From assembly GCA_016748015.1 (NCBI GenBank), contig JAAOMT010000213.1, positions 345,202 to 409,201 on the forward strand: DNA of 64,000 bases, read 5' to 3'. Of this stretch, positions 22,351 to 34,865 are shown in pieces. The position numbers were made by a program, and so were the translations under genes. The number at the start of each line of letters is the position of its first letter. Within the stretch, counting starts at the first letter, position 1. The notes under the pieces are model-generated. The model searched no databases, was not told where the DNA came from, and saw nothing but the letters and a program-made list of their open reading frames with translations. The stretch is from Geosiphon pyriformis. Its lineage: Eukaryota > Glomeromycota > Glomeromycetes > Archaeosporales > Geosiphonaceae.

Positions 22351-24740
22351 TTTTAAGTATTGAAAACATTTTGATTTTTATGGTCTGATTTTTGTATAAT
22401 TTTTATTAACAATAACATATTTAGATATTCCTATAAATTAACAAACTTCTTTTTTTTCTATAAAAAATACCCAGTTTTTGAATATTTTAAGTTCCAAAAA
22501 ATTTTGTTAAGTATATAATAAGTTGCTAAAAACTAATTCTTTTTATATTTTTGTTTATACTAATAGTTTTTTAAAGAATTTGGATTTGATAAACATAAAA
22601 ATTAGTGTTGTAGTGTTTTTTAATAGTTTAAATTTTAGTATTAGTGTCAGAATTTTTGGTCTAATATTATTTATTTGGTTAATTTATAAATTATTATATT
22701 GGTTTTAAAATATGGTCTTTTTTTTTGTATAGTTATAATATTTTTAAACAATTAAGCAGTCTTAAATGCTTGTTTTTTAAAGTTAATTTTGGTGTTATCT
22801 AATTTTTATAACTATTGTTAAATAAAATATTGTTATATTGTAAAAATAATTAGTAAAAAAATTTAAATATGTCTTGATTTAAGATTAAAAGTTATTCTAA
22901 TATTTTTAATAATAATAAAGTCAATGTATTGACTGATGCTATATTATTTTCAAATTTGGTATTATTAATTATAGTTTAGAAAAAGTTTTTAAAAACTAAT
23001 AGTATATATATATTTGATAATACTAAACATTTTATTTGTGAAATTTTTCAGATAATTAATTATGCTTATTAAGAAACTAGTTGTAATATCAGAATTATAA
23101 ACTAGAATTTGATTAAAAATGTGAATTGAATTGGTTTTTTATAAGTTTGGCATTTGAACTTTTATATAACAACTGGATACACAAATTGAATTATTACTAG
23201 TGCTTGTTTTATTTTATAAAAGCCTTTTATTATCAGTTGTCTATAGTTTTTTGTAAATATTTGTATAATAAATGCTATATAGTATTTTGTATTTTTTTTA
23301 TAGTAATATTAAATTTTTTAATTATTTATTTTTATGTTTAATAAACTTTATTGCTTATAATACTTTGTTAATTTCTTAGGCTGCTATATAGAAATCTATT
23401 TTTAAATTGTACAAAGCTTTATTTTATATGTTTTAGTTATTATTATTATGTTTATTAAATATTATAATATGTATTATCTTGTGTAAAAGGTTTGTTTTTT
23501 GGACTTAATATTTGGAATTTTTCTCTGTTTTTGGAAATTTTAAGGTTGTTGTAAATAAGATTATAGATTTTGTACATAGTTTGAGTTTGGTATTCAAAAA
23601 TAAGATTTGGTTTATTTACTATAAATATTAAGCAGTGTTACTTATAGAATATAAAAATTAAATATTAGTACATAAATTAGTCAATCAGAATAGATGTAAT
23701 AAAAATAGAATTGCAGAATTCCAGAATTACAGAATTCTCATATAAGAAATTACAGGATTTCAGAAATTTCAGAATTTTTGGCTAGAGAATTAAGGAATTT
23801 AAGGAATCTCATATAACATAAATTATATATATATATAGTGAAAGTATTAAAAACAGAAAAAGCAATTCCAAGAAAATTCAATAAAGTTTTATTAATTTAG
23901 AACAATCCCCTTTTTTCTCTATTTATTAATCTTCACTTTATGGATAGTTACTATCAACTGAGTAAATTTATTAAAAAAATATTAAATAAAACATACTTAT
24001 TATCATCCAATTTATATTATTGTTGTTTGTTTGAGAATCTAATCACTCTTCTATTTTATTAACACTTTATGTTAATAAAATCTATTACTTAACTTGCTAA
24101 CACAATAGCTCTTGATTATGGCTATTAACAAGACACTTATTTCTTATTTCTTATTTTATTTTCTTTATTTTTTTATTTTTTTTTATTTTTTTTATTTTTA
24201 TTTTTTTGTTGTTCACTAAATTGATTAAAAGGATTAAGTACTGAATTATTAACATCAAAATAACTGGTAAAAGACCCAAGAATAAGGATAGAACACTCAA
24301 AGATTGAGAATAGCTTACCAAGAAGATTACTGGCTATTATGCTAAAGAAAAAATTTGACAGAATTGTAATTCCGAGAAGCTACAGATAAAACAATACTTA
24401 AATTTCTGTTCATTATACAAAAGACTTAACAAAAACCTTCAGAAATTACCAACACCATTATATTAATTGAGCACTAAGTTATGAGTTTGTTATTTGTATT
24501 AATACCTCAAATAATCATCTATAACAGCAGTTATAAAAAAAAATTTAATTTTACTAAATAACTTAATGTTTTTATTTGTTGATAATTTTTTAAATATGCT
24601 GTCAAAAAATATAGTTAAATTATTTAGTATTACAAAAACTCTAAACATTAGTTTTAGTATATATATTTTGTGTTTTTTTATTTTTTATTTTAACAAAAAC
24701 ATATTTGTTTATATAAAAATATAATAAAGATTTTAAATTT
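22351..24740 (+). pseudogene. 5'-truncated LINE: RNase H and C-terminus of ORF2
   Basis: Between 22500 and 22710 the frame reads FYIFVYTNSFLKNLDLINIK, the RNase H start in which YTNS replaces YTDG. The C-terminal end is split by a solo LTR at 23636: DFVHSLSLVFKNKIWFIYY lies to the left and resumes on the right with NMLSKNIVKLFSITKTLNI (24595 onward). Only the last part of ORF2 is present, as is common for LINEs whose reverse transcription stopped early. It is non-functional. Confidence 0.65.
23636..24526 (+). mobile_element. Solo LTR, family A, diverged, with perfect GCAG duplication
   Basis: It is 891 bases long, starting TGTTACTTATAG and ending CATCTATAACA. It is flanked by GCAG on both sides (23632-23635 and 24527-24530). 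It shares with 8303-9172 the TTAGTCAATCAGA segment, GGATTTCAGAAATTTCAG repeats, CAATAGCTCTTGATTA and GAGCACTAAGTTATG. It interrupts the end of a LINE ORF2. Confidence 0.85.
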
Positions 24741-24871
24741 TTTTTTCTTTTTTATCTTAATTCCCAAAAAAAAGTTCAGAATTTTGAAAGAAGTTTTTTT
24801 TTTGTTTTACTATTACATATTTTACTATTTCTCAAATACCAAATCCTTTTGTTGTCAAACTGGCTATTACT

Positions 24872-26640
24872 ATGAGTGGTTTCAGTACTAAAAAAAAGTT
24901 GGCTAGAGTTGTGGCTTTAAGTTCAGTTAGTGGAAGCTTGACCTAAAAGCAGAAGTTATTGTTTGGCAATATTAAGCATTCTGGTAATGAAACAGATTTA
25001 AGTTTTGAAAATTTGGAAAAGATTATTGGCCAATTTGCTGATATAAACACAGATGATAATATTAATAGTAAAAATAAAGCTCAATTAAATTTTAAGATGA
25101 ATATACTTAAAATAAAAAGAGTCAACACTAGTACTATAGTCAATTCTTCAATTGGTTTTTTGGTCTTTAATATGAATAATAAAGATAAGATATCTTTTTT
25201 TTTCCACTTACTTATCTTTTTAACAAAAGGTAAATTGATTCTAATATAATTAAAAATCAGGTTAAAGTAACTGTTAGAAGATTTTTTGTATTAGATATTA
25301 ATTTTTTAGCTATGAAAAGCAAATTGGCAACTGCAAAAACTCAATTAATTAGAAAGTTTTTTTTAACAATTAATGATTTTGGAAGGAAGCCACTATTCTT
25401 TTAAAATTTGAGAAAATTATTAAATTTATATTCACTTTAGAAGAAAGCATGAAAAAAGCTGTATTATTGACCAAAAAGAAAAGAATTATTCTGAACAGCA
25501 ATTTCAAAAAACAAAAAATTTGTTCAGATTAGGCTGTGGTAATCAAAGAAATTCTTATAAATATGCCAAAAAAAATGATTGTTACTGCAGTAGTTGAGTT
25601 TGGTCAGATAATTTTGATCTAATTACAATTAATTAGACTATAACAAAAGACTGTGATAAAGTTTACTAAATTGAGTCAAGCAGATTTGTTGGCTGCAAAA
25701 TGGTTATTTTTAATCAGGAAAAATTTGGTGTATATAATCAAAACTATAAAAGATTGTAATATCTGGACATCAAAAAATTGGTTTAAGATACTTTTGTTTA
25801 TCTTGTTAATAAGAACTATTGCTCATAATCTGAATACTTTATTAAAAAAAGCTGATAAAAAAACCTGTGTTATTAATTGTTTTTTTGAAACTGGCAATAG
25901 GGTTTATTGCACTATGATTGGTTTTGATATAGAAAATAATCTGAATTTGTTTTTTATACAGAGCTGATTTTTGGTGGTATAAAACTTTCTTGGACCAGTT
26001 TTAGTTTGGTTTATTGTAAAAAGTATGAGCATTTGGAGTATTCAGTTCTAGAATGTGATATATCAGATATATCTGTTCTGTTTTTATCAAAAACTTATAA
26101 AAAAATTGTCTTAGATGAAAATTGCCTTTAGTTAGCCAAATTATATGCAAAAAAGAGTGTTCTAATTTTCTGTTCTACTGTTTTTGGTGGCAAATTTTGG
26201 GCTCAAGTGGTTTTGTTTACTGCTTTTACTAATAACTTTTATATTGGTTCTGGTTCTGGTTTTAGTTTACATTCTTTAGGATTGTTATGTTCTGATCAAG
26301 TTTTTCTAATCTTCTCTAATGACTTATTAATTATCAACTATTTAACCTTTGTGGAATGTTCTTTGAAGCTTTTGGCTGATTAAGTGTCTAGCATTATATA
26401 TAAGCTCAACAGTATAAAATTGGTGTCTTTGTCTTTGCTTTCTTCTTTTCATAATTTAGTAGAGTCAGTAATCTCTAATTTGTAGTCTGAATTTGAATAT
26501 AATTTTAGATAATTTGATAGCTTTGCTTTCTCCTCTTCTTATAAGTATTGTTAAAGCCTAAGTTTTAAATCTAAGCAGTTTGAAAATCTTAACCACCAAA
26601 ATGGGCAGTTTGGAATTAAAATTTGTGGCTTTTAAAGCTT
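24872..26640 (+). pseudogene. LINE ORF1 (RNA-binding protein), decayed
   Basis: It begins ATG at 24872 with MSGFSTKKKLARV. A TAA follows within 25 codons (after GSLT), then LLFGNIKHSGNETDLSFENL and VNTSTIVNSSIGFLVFNM. The 25653-25967 stretch keeps 104 residues (LSQADLLAAKWLFLIRKNLV, ADKKTCVINCFFETGNRVYC), an RRM-like part. The expected CCHC knuckle downstream (near 26010-26060) survives only as CKKYEHLEYSVLEC. Ser-rich sequence and a coiled-coil-like end follow. Confidence 0.7.
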
Positions 26641-29600
26641 ATATTGGTTTAGTTTTATTAAAGTTGAATTTATTGTATACTGGCTTAAGTTTTTTAACAT
26701 TTTTTTTATTTTAATAAATAATTTGGTTTGGAAAATTGCTATATGCAATATTAGGAGTATGAACAATTTAGTAAAACAAGAGAACATTGTTTATTGGCAC
26801 AGAGATATAGGTATTTCTATATCTATTATTATAAAAACAAAGTTAAAAAGCAAAATTTACTCTTAGATAATAAACAAGTTTGATGAGATTAGAGTTTTTA
26901 TCTCTGGTATAGACTTTAATTATCTAAGATCTGGTGTTGCTGTAATAATTAACAACAATATTATGAAACATATGTGCAAAATCTCAGAGATGACTAGTTG
27001 GTATTTGTCAATATATTTGCTGTTTAAATTATTTTTTAGTTTTTATTTTGGGTTTATATGCTGAAACCACTCTGGGAAAAAGATTAATTCAGTTATGTAA
27101 AATCAACTTAATGGTAGTTAAAGCTTTGAATAGTAATACTTTTGTAATTCTTAGAGAAAATTTCAATAAAAATAGGTCTGATCACAGTATAAGTTTCAGA
27201 AAGTTTTTAAATATAAGATTATACAACTCTTTCAATGGTTTTTCAGTTTGCAAATTACCAACTTTAAAAGAGTTAAGAAATGCATAAACTTTGTTTTAGT
27301 TAATGATAGTCTAAAAAGTTTCTCTTTTAATTAACAAATTTATTGTTTGGATGAGTTTTTTAATACTGATTACATAGTTATTTTAACAGATATTGGTTTG
27401 AGAAAACTCCTTAGTTCTCATTATATTTTAGTGCACAAACAAATTATTAAAAATAGATGGAAGTTTAAAATCAGTAGTGTTAATAAAAAGATCTAAAAAA
27501 AGTTTGAAAGTTTATTACAGGCTGCTGTTTTGACTATTATTAACAACTTTAACAACTATAGAAATAGATTTGACATTAATGAAATGTAGAAACTGTTCAG
27601 TCAAGTAGTAAGCTTTACTACTAATGCCACTCTCTTGAAAACTTGGTTCAAAAATTACAATGTACTTAAATGCACTGTATTTTCTGGGTCTTATAAGTTA
27701 GAATTATTAATGTCTAAAATTTTAAAAACATATAAGCTGAATAATGTAAAAAAAGTTTAAGCTTTGATTAACAAATAAATCAGGTTAGATTCTGTTTAGG
27801 CCATAGAGTTCAGAAATATTTTAATAATAATTGTAGTAAGATTTTGATTAAATTATTATTGGTTCATTCCAAGAGCTTTTATAGGTTTTGTAAGTTGTTA
27901 AAATCTAAAGTGGTTAAGAATTCCAGAATTAGAGCTGTTATTACCAAACACATAGAAATCTTTATTAGCAACAAAAGTTAAATGATAAAAAATGTGCTGA
28001 AAAATTTTTTTAAATTATATTAGATTGTTTGGTAAACAATAATAATTTGATTTTGAAACCTGATTTAGTTAAGTATAAAGTTAATGTAATTATAAAAAAT
28101 TGGACCAGAAAATATGTAGTTAAAAACACTGTTTCTGTTTATTGGCAAATTCAGTTTGCATTTTTTAAACATGTTGAAGATAAGATATTTTCTGGTGTTA
28201 TAGAGTGCATTAGTCTTAATGAGTTTTTATTGGTAATCAATAAGCTTCCAAATAGCAAAACTGCTGGACTGTTTGATATTTTTAATAAGATGTGAAAACA
28301 ATATAATAAGTGTGTTTTGAATTTTCTTCTGTGTTTACATAATTTGTGCTTGAAGATTGAATCTGTTTTTAATGTCTAAAGGAAGACTTGGATGTTAATA
28401 ATTCAAAAATCTTATAAATAAAAAAGTGTTTTTACCAATATTAGACCAATTGTTTTCATTAAGACTGCAAAAAAAATTCTTTTAAAAGTCTTGTCTAATT
28501 AGATATTTGGAGTCTGCAACAAGTATAATGTTTTGTAAAAAGACAATTTCTTGGTATTAAAGAGCATTTCAACTCAGTTTTTTATCTTTACTGTTGGGTC
28601 TGTAATAAAGAATGTTTTGGAAAAAAGCAGAGAGGTGTGGTTGATACTTTAGAATATGAGAAAAGCTTATAATTTAGTGGAATAGTCACATTTGAAACAG
28701 AGTCTAAGGAAAATTAAAATATGTAACAGATTTATTAGATTCTTCAGTCATATTTAAAATTATTATAAGAATAAGATAATAATAAACTTTGGTTTGTTTA
28801 ATAGTTATATAGTTCATAATAATCTGAATCAGAGTAAATTTTTTTCATCTTTTTTTTAGAGAATTTTTTATGATCTTCTATTGTGTAAAGTAAAAAAGCA
28901 TAATTCAGTTTTTGGATACTGCATGGATTCTAGATTTATTTTCAAAACCAGTAAAATTGAAATAAATGCAAATTTAATCTCTTATTTGGCTGTTAGGGTC
29001 TTTGTAAATAATATGATTTGAATTGGCAATTGTTATACATAATACAAAACATTTTGAATATTACTAGCAAGTTTTTTAACATTATAAATATTTCAATAAA
29101 TATAAAAAAACAGTGGCAATTTCAATAAACCTAAGATTTAGTAGTGTTTCTTTGAGTATAAGTAGTTTTTTTATATTAATTACAAAGACTGGCGAAATTT
29201 ATTAGTATTTAGGCATCTTTTTGTTAACTAAAGGTTTCTTCAGTTCGAGCATAAAAAAGGCTAATTCAGATGTAAAGTTTTTTGCATTAATAGTTTTGTG
29301 CAAAAACTATTTTAAATAAGCAATTTTCTTATTTGGTTTCTGTAGTTTTACAGCCAATTATTGAATACAAAACTCAGTTCAGCTTTATTAACAAAAATAC
29401 ATGTAACAGATAGAACTGTTTAATCAGAAAGAGCTTAAAGATTAAGACCAATTTGCTGAATGATTTTTTTAATAAGATGTATACTACTTATCTCTGTATA
29501 ATTTGAAGTCTTTTGATCAGATTTAATTAGAAGAAAAGATAACATTAGTAATGACTTTTGTTAATGCTTGAAGTATTCTTGATCAGTTTTTTCAACATAT

Positions 29601-31400
29601 ATTATTGGATTTATAGATGTTGAATTGGGTTCCTTGTAATTCTCTTTAATTTCAAGTTAAAAGTCAATTTGATAAACAACTTTTTTGCTGACATTGTTTA
29701 AATCTTTTTGCACAATAAAATTCAGTTGTATAATAATTTGTTTAGTGCTTTTTGTCTCAAAAATAAGATTCTTGTAATAGATATTTTGGATCAGGTAGAA
29801 TATTTCAAATCTATAAGTCTCTTAAGTATTTTGGCATAGTTTTTGCAAATCAATTTTTGAATAGTTATAAGATGTGTTTTTTTTGGAAAAATTTTTGCCA
29901 TTAGAAATAGTTGAATCTCAGAAACCCAATTTTTTTTTGGTTTGTATAAGTTTCAGAGTTTGTTAAAGATGGTAGTTTGGCTTATAACTTTTAGTCTGTT
30001 TTTATCTTAATTCTAATACAAGTATGTTCAAAGTAAATGGCTTTTATGCCATTTATTTTCAGTTAAAAAATGCTTTATTGTCCAAGATTTTAATTTACAC
30101 TAACAGTTTTGTTAAAAATTTTGGGTCTTTTAATGTAATTAGTAGTACTGTTGCTTATTTTTCTGATCTAAGTCTGGACATAGAGGTGAAAGTTCATGGT
30201 TTGCTTTTGTTAATTTTGGCTAAGTTGTAGACTATAATGTTGGCTCTTAAGTGTATTCTGGCTTTTTTCAATGTTATAATTTTTTCTAATAGTCAAATTT
30301 CTATAGATATGTGTCAAGCTAAATTGAGATTAATAGCACTTGACTTTTATAATAAATGTTGGATTAAGTAATGTTGTTTTAATAGTTTGGTTAAAAATAA
30401 AGAAATTTTTGTAAGTTAGACAAAGGTAAAAAGCCATTTCAGTATATTAAACAACAAAATTGCTAATAGATTGGCTAATCAAACTGCATTCTTAAGGCTT
30501 GTTTTTCTAATAAACATTTAAGAAAATTTCTTGCTGGCTAATAATATAATAATTTTTGGCAATGCTCAACATTTTGTTAAAATTACATACAATACTATAA
30601 GACATTTTTAATGAGAAGTTGGTTCTGATGTTAATACTATAGATTCTTTATATGTTGATAACATTAATTAAAAACTCACTTTTTTGGTTTAACATCTTGA
30701 TTCTTATATAGCAGCTGGTTATATAAACAAATAAACAGCTGGTTTGTATATATACTTAATAAAAATGGTTTATAAAAGATTATCTGTAACAGTTAAGAAG
30801 CACTTGTATAATTATAGTTATTCAAGTATATTATGTATGCATTATGAAAAAGTGGAGTTTTCAAATTACAGTTTTTGTTGCAGCTTAGATTTGTCTATTT
30901 GTTAGAATCTATTAAATAAATGCTTTTTTCTTTGAAAGTTTTCTACTAAAGTAACTTTGGTCTTATTTGTGGTTTTTTAATTATTGTTTTTGTGTATTTT
31001 TGATGTGAATTTATACACTGTTTTGTACAAGAAATTTGTGCTTAAGAATTGGTTGGTAGAGGCCAAAACTGTTTTTAAAAATACCAATCTTGTTATGACC
31101 AAGATAGTTGATTTTATATGTGGGCTAGTAACTAGTCATAGAGAGCAAATTTAGATGTCAAATTTGAAACTTTAAGCTAATATGAATTACAAAAATTTGG
31201 TAAGTGAAAATAGTTTTTTGTTTAATGCTGTTTGTGATCTTTTTTCTAAAGTCTTAAGAAATATAACATGATTGTTGAGAGTAGAAAAAAGTTATGCTAT
31301 TAGTTTTGGTTCGAGAATAGATCATTTGTTTTTTGCTGGTGTGATAAAAAATATTGTTGTATAGTGTAGTTTTAATTAACTGGGTGGCTAGTTACATATA
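26640..31400 (+). pseudogene. LINE ORF2 (endonuclease, reverse transcriptase, RNase H), decayed
   Basis: The endonuclease start is visible as KIAICNIRSMNNLVKQENIV near 26735-26790, then GVAVIINNNIMKHMCKISE. A pre-RT piece lies at 28029-28295 (VKYKVNVIIKNWTRKYV, LPNSKTAGLFDIFNKM). The RT core shows RKAYNLVE near 28650 and FVNNM near 29010, where the catalytic box should be FVDD. RNase H at 30024-30230 reads IYTNSFVKNFGSFNV where YTDG is expected. All these changes are G-to-A transitions in codons for catalytic Asp and for Gly. The ORF is interrupted throughout. Confidence 0.75.
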
Positions 31401-31504
31401 GCAAGTATGTAATTTATATCTAATTTAGAACTCTAGATAGTTGTATTGTATTAGATAGTGATTGAACCTTATTTGTAAAATGCAAAAAAAAATATGTAGT
31501 ATTG

Positions 31505-34500
31505 TTATTTTTTTATTAAAATTTAACAAATACAATCTAATTATTATCTAATATACAAAACCAAAACTAAAAGTTCCAGCTAAATACAATTCATGTTTTT
31601 TCTACATGTAACCAGTTATTTAGACCAATTAAAAACACACTATACTAATGCTTTAAAAAAAAACTTATCCAAAAAAAACATTTTTTGAACAACTTTAAAC
31701 AATATAACACTATTAAAAATTAAGCTCATTAATTAGCCAGTTATTTTAAAGACATTAGATTTAATATTAACTGGTTTGTATTTCTAAAGTAATAAGAAAT
31801 TAGAAAAAATATTATTATTAATAGCAGACAAACTTACATGGAAACCAAACATATCAATATTTTTATAACCATATTTATCTTTTAGAACAATTATATTTTG
31901 TTTTAGTTTACTTACAGTTTTGTTAAAAGTACCCATATGTACTAAAATTTTATTAACTTTAAGACCAAAAACACTGCTTAATATAAGATTACCTTGGACA
32001 AACTGCTTAAACACAGTAACTAACATACTAATAGGCTTAATAATTAAATTAACCAAAGTTGACAATTTAACCAAATTGGATTCCAAAAATACCAGCCAAG
32101 AGAAAATTAAAAAATTACTAACAATTACAGAAAGAGAAACAAAAACCACCAAAAAAAAATTCAGAAGAATTTAAAAAAACAGATGTCTTAGCATAAAAAA
32201 TATTACTCACAAATTGTAATTTGAATATTTTGGAAGCCTTAAAAAAAGAAAACAAAAAACTTTATAAACTACATCCAGATGGCCTATTTTTTAACATCTA
32301 AAACAACACTAATAACCAGAAGTTTCTCATCAGATATGACACTTTTTTAGTGTATTAGTCTTAAAAATTATAGCATTCAAATTAATTTAAAATTCAAATA
32401 TAACCAGAACAAACTGGGAATAATAACCAAAATTAGGAGAGTAAAGAATAAAACATGTTTAATTACTAACTTAAGAAATTATATTACTAATTTTAAAAAC
32501 AGTATAACAAGAAAAAAAGTTGATTAACTTGGTTTTAAACATATTATGAAACAAAATAGTCTTATTTTGATTTATTAAGAAAAAAATTCTAATATTATTT
32601 TTATTCACTAAAATTATTTAATAATTCAAAGCAGATACAACAAAGCTCAATTTATTAAAGTAAAAAACTATGTATTACTAAACACCAACAAACTTTAGCA
32701 CAACATAAACAACTTTACCAAACATATTAAGAACTGTTTTAATGTTAACAGCAAACATATCCAAAGACATATTACAAAGTACAACAGCAGCAGAAAGAGA
32801 ACCAAACTCAAAAATTATCAAAAACTTGGCAATTTTAAGAGTGATTAAACAAACAGAACTTGTAAACTCAATTAAAAAAGCGGTTTTCAAAGACATTTGA
32901 AAAGCAAATTCCATACAAAAAAGCTTTATATTGTTCTTTAATACCGATTTTGCATTCAAAAAACCATATACAGACTAAAAAACAGTTTTAATATAAGCCA
33001 ATTTGATCTTAAAAATAGCACCAAGCATTAAAATGAAGACTACCTATTCAATAAACTTTTAATGAATAGTAACAATTTCTTAAATACCACTAATAGCAAC
33101 ATTAAAAACTAGTAAAAAAAATAATTTAGTTTTTATCTGGTCAGTTCAGTTCTTAAGAACAAATATTTATAAAAGATGTTTTGCTTTTAAACCCAATAAT
33201 AATTTGTCAAAGAAAACCAAATTTGGCAATACAGTCAGTAGTTAATTTTGGCCCATCTTGAATAACATATTAGATAATGCAATAGAAATTTTATTTAGGA
33301 TTTCATTAGGAATCACAAAAAAGTTCAGTATAATAATAACAAAAGTAAGCAACTGTTTTTATTTTTTTGAACTTTTGGTCTTTTTGACTATTTTTTTGAA
33401 AAAGAAATATTAGCAGCACCTAATGTAAAAACTATTAAAGAAAAAACTAACTTGTTGGCTGGTCTGTTATTAAAAATTTCTGGGCTTTTGAAAGAAATAA
33501 AAACAACACTAAAACTAATTTATATGTATTTTTTTAAGAAAATCTTGATTGGTAAAAAACCAGCCAAAGATAAAAAAGATGTTTTAATGGTATTACCAAT
33601 GGAATTTTAGCTATTAAATTAGCATAAAATTACTTTTATAGTTTTTATCATTAATTAGCATATATTAATATTATTTTAATTATTACTTATAACTTAATTA
33701 AATTATCAAATATTACTATTTAATTAATAATCTGATTTGTACAATAGAAATTAAGATAATCAAAATTATACAATACTCTAAATTATGTAATATTTAAGAA
33801 TTTACCAAAATTTATAAAAATTTACCAAAATAATAAATAGTTTACCAAAATATTTAATAGTTTAATAAAATAACTTGTAGTTATTAAAATATATCTTTAG
33901 TTTATCGAAATTATAATAAAAAAAAAATTTAAATTTATAAACTAGTATTATAACAAGTTGTATAAAAGAAAAACTTCTTTTTTTAAGAAAATGTATTTTA
34001 TTTTAACTTCTTTAAAATTATTTTATAGTATAAATTCAAAATAAAAATATACTTTAAAAACCAATTCTTAAAATAATTATACTCAAAACTCTCTAAAACC
34101 CAATTAATGTTTTGAAATTGATTAGTTATCAATTTCAGTAAATTATTAGTATTCCAGACTTAAACCAAAAAATAATTTTCTTAACAAAATTCAATTTCTT
34201 TTATTTTTATTTTTTTTTCTTATTATAATTATTAGGATAGTCTACAAATAAAATTTCTATAGAAAAGTTGACTTTTACAACAAAATAACTACACAAATTA
34301 ATGAATTTTCAAATAAGCAATTCTTAAAAAAAAGTTGATATTTACTATAATATAACTATATAAAATAATTAATATAGAATTAGCCATCCTATTTAAAAGT
34401 CCAGCAGTTCAAATTATAAAAAAGAATTTGAAAATAAATTCAGTTATTAAAGATTTACTAGCTTTTAAAAAATGTGAATTAACAACAAACAGATATTAAC

Positions 34501-34745
34501 AATATGCAAAAAAAAGAGACCAAAAATTTCTGATAATAATAACTATTAAAAACAGCTTTTTATTATTATTAGCTAAAAAAAAAGCTTCCAAAACATTTTG
34601 TCTAGCTGTTTCTATAACAGAAAGAACTTTTTTGGTTGAAACTTTATAAGATACCAAAAAAAAGATATTAGTTATAGTTTTTTACACTTTATTCTGATTG
34701 TGGTTATAAAATTAAGAAGACAAAGAGTTTTTTTTTTGTATTGTT
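31505..34745 (-). mobile_element. LINE-tailed element carrying only an ORF1-type frame
   Basis: Read right to left: an N-terminal piece (about 34700-34545), a solo LTR (33591-34538), then MEFAFQMSLKTAFLIEFTSS with IKTVLNMFGKVVYVVLKFVG (32959-32678), an RRM-like ORF1 core. A C-terminal part follows (32152-31784: ESNLVKLSTLVNLIIKPISM, then KLKQNIIVLKDKYGYKNIDM). Only about 220 bases separate that end from the inverted LINE tail at 31505-31560, so no ORF2 fits. The ORF1 core recurs at 56457-56753. It is either an ORF2-deleted LINE or a non-autonomous relative. The frame is broken. Confidence 0.6.
33591..34538 (-). mobile_element. Solo LTR, family B, heavily decayed
   Basis: On the minus strand it begins TATTATCAGAAATTTTTGG, against TGTTACCAGAGGTTTTTGG in the copy at 1028. 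Each difference in that span is G-to-A or C-to-T. It ends GGTAATA for GGTAACA. Internal landmarks (GGTCTC, TGAACTGCTGGA, TTGACTTTTACAA) agree. Flanks ATGG (33587-33590) and ATAA (34539-34542) may be a 4-bp target duplication that has lost two G. It interrupts the ORF1-type frame of 31505-34745. Confidence 0.8.
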
Positions 34746-34865
34746 TTGATTAGCTTAAATAACTAATTATATATAACAAACATATAATTTATATCTAGTT
34801 TAAATTACTTAATTTAATGTATTATATTAGGTAGTATTTGGACTTTACTTATTAAATTATAAAAA
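34746..34865 (+). mobile_element. LINE 3' tail fragment
   Basis: AACTAATTATATATAACAAACATATAATTTATATCTAG and GTATTATATTAGGTAGTATTTG match the tail of the plus-strand LINE at 31385-31480 with transitions. No ORF precedes it in this orientation, so it is a short truncated copy or the remnant of an element interrupted by 31505-34745. Confidence 0.5.

Larger units (their letters stand above)
24741..31495 (+). mobile_element. Nearly full-length LINE retrotransposon, decayed
   Basis: A leader (about 24741-24871), ORF1 (24872-26640), ORF2 (about 26640-31400) and a 3' tail follow in LINE order on one strand with no large insertion. The tail around 31380-31490 (GCTAGTTACATATAGCAAG, then TTGTATTAGATAGTG) recurs inverted at 31505-31560 and near 3190-3260, and again at 34750-34865, so it is the family 3' end. 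CpG is nearly absent across the element and both ORFs have many stops. Confidence 0.8.
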
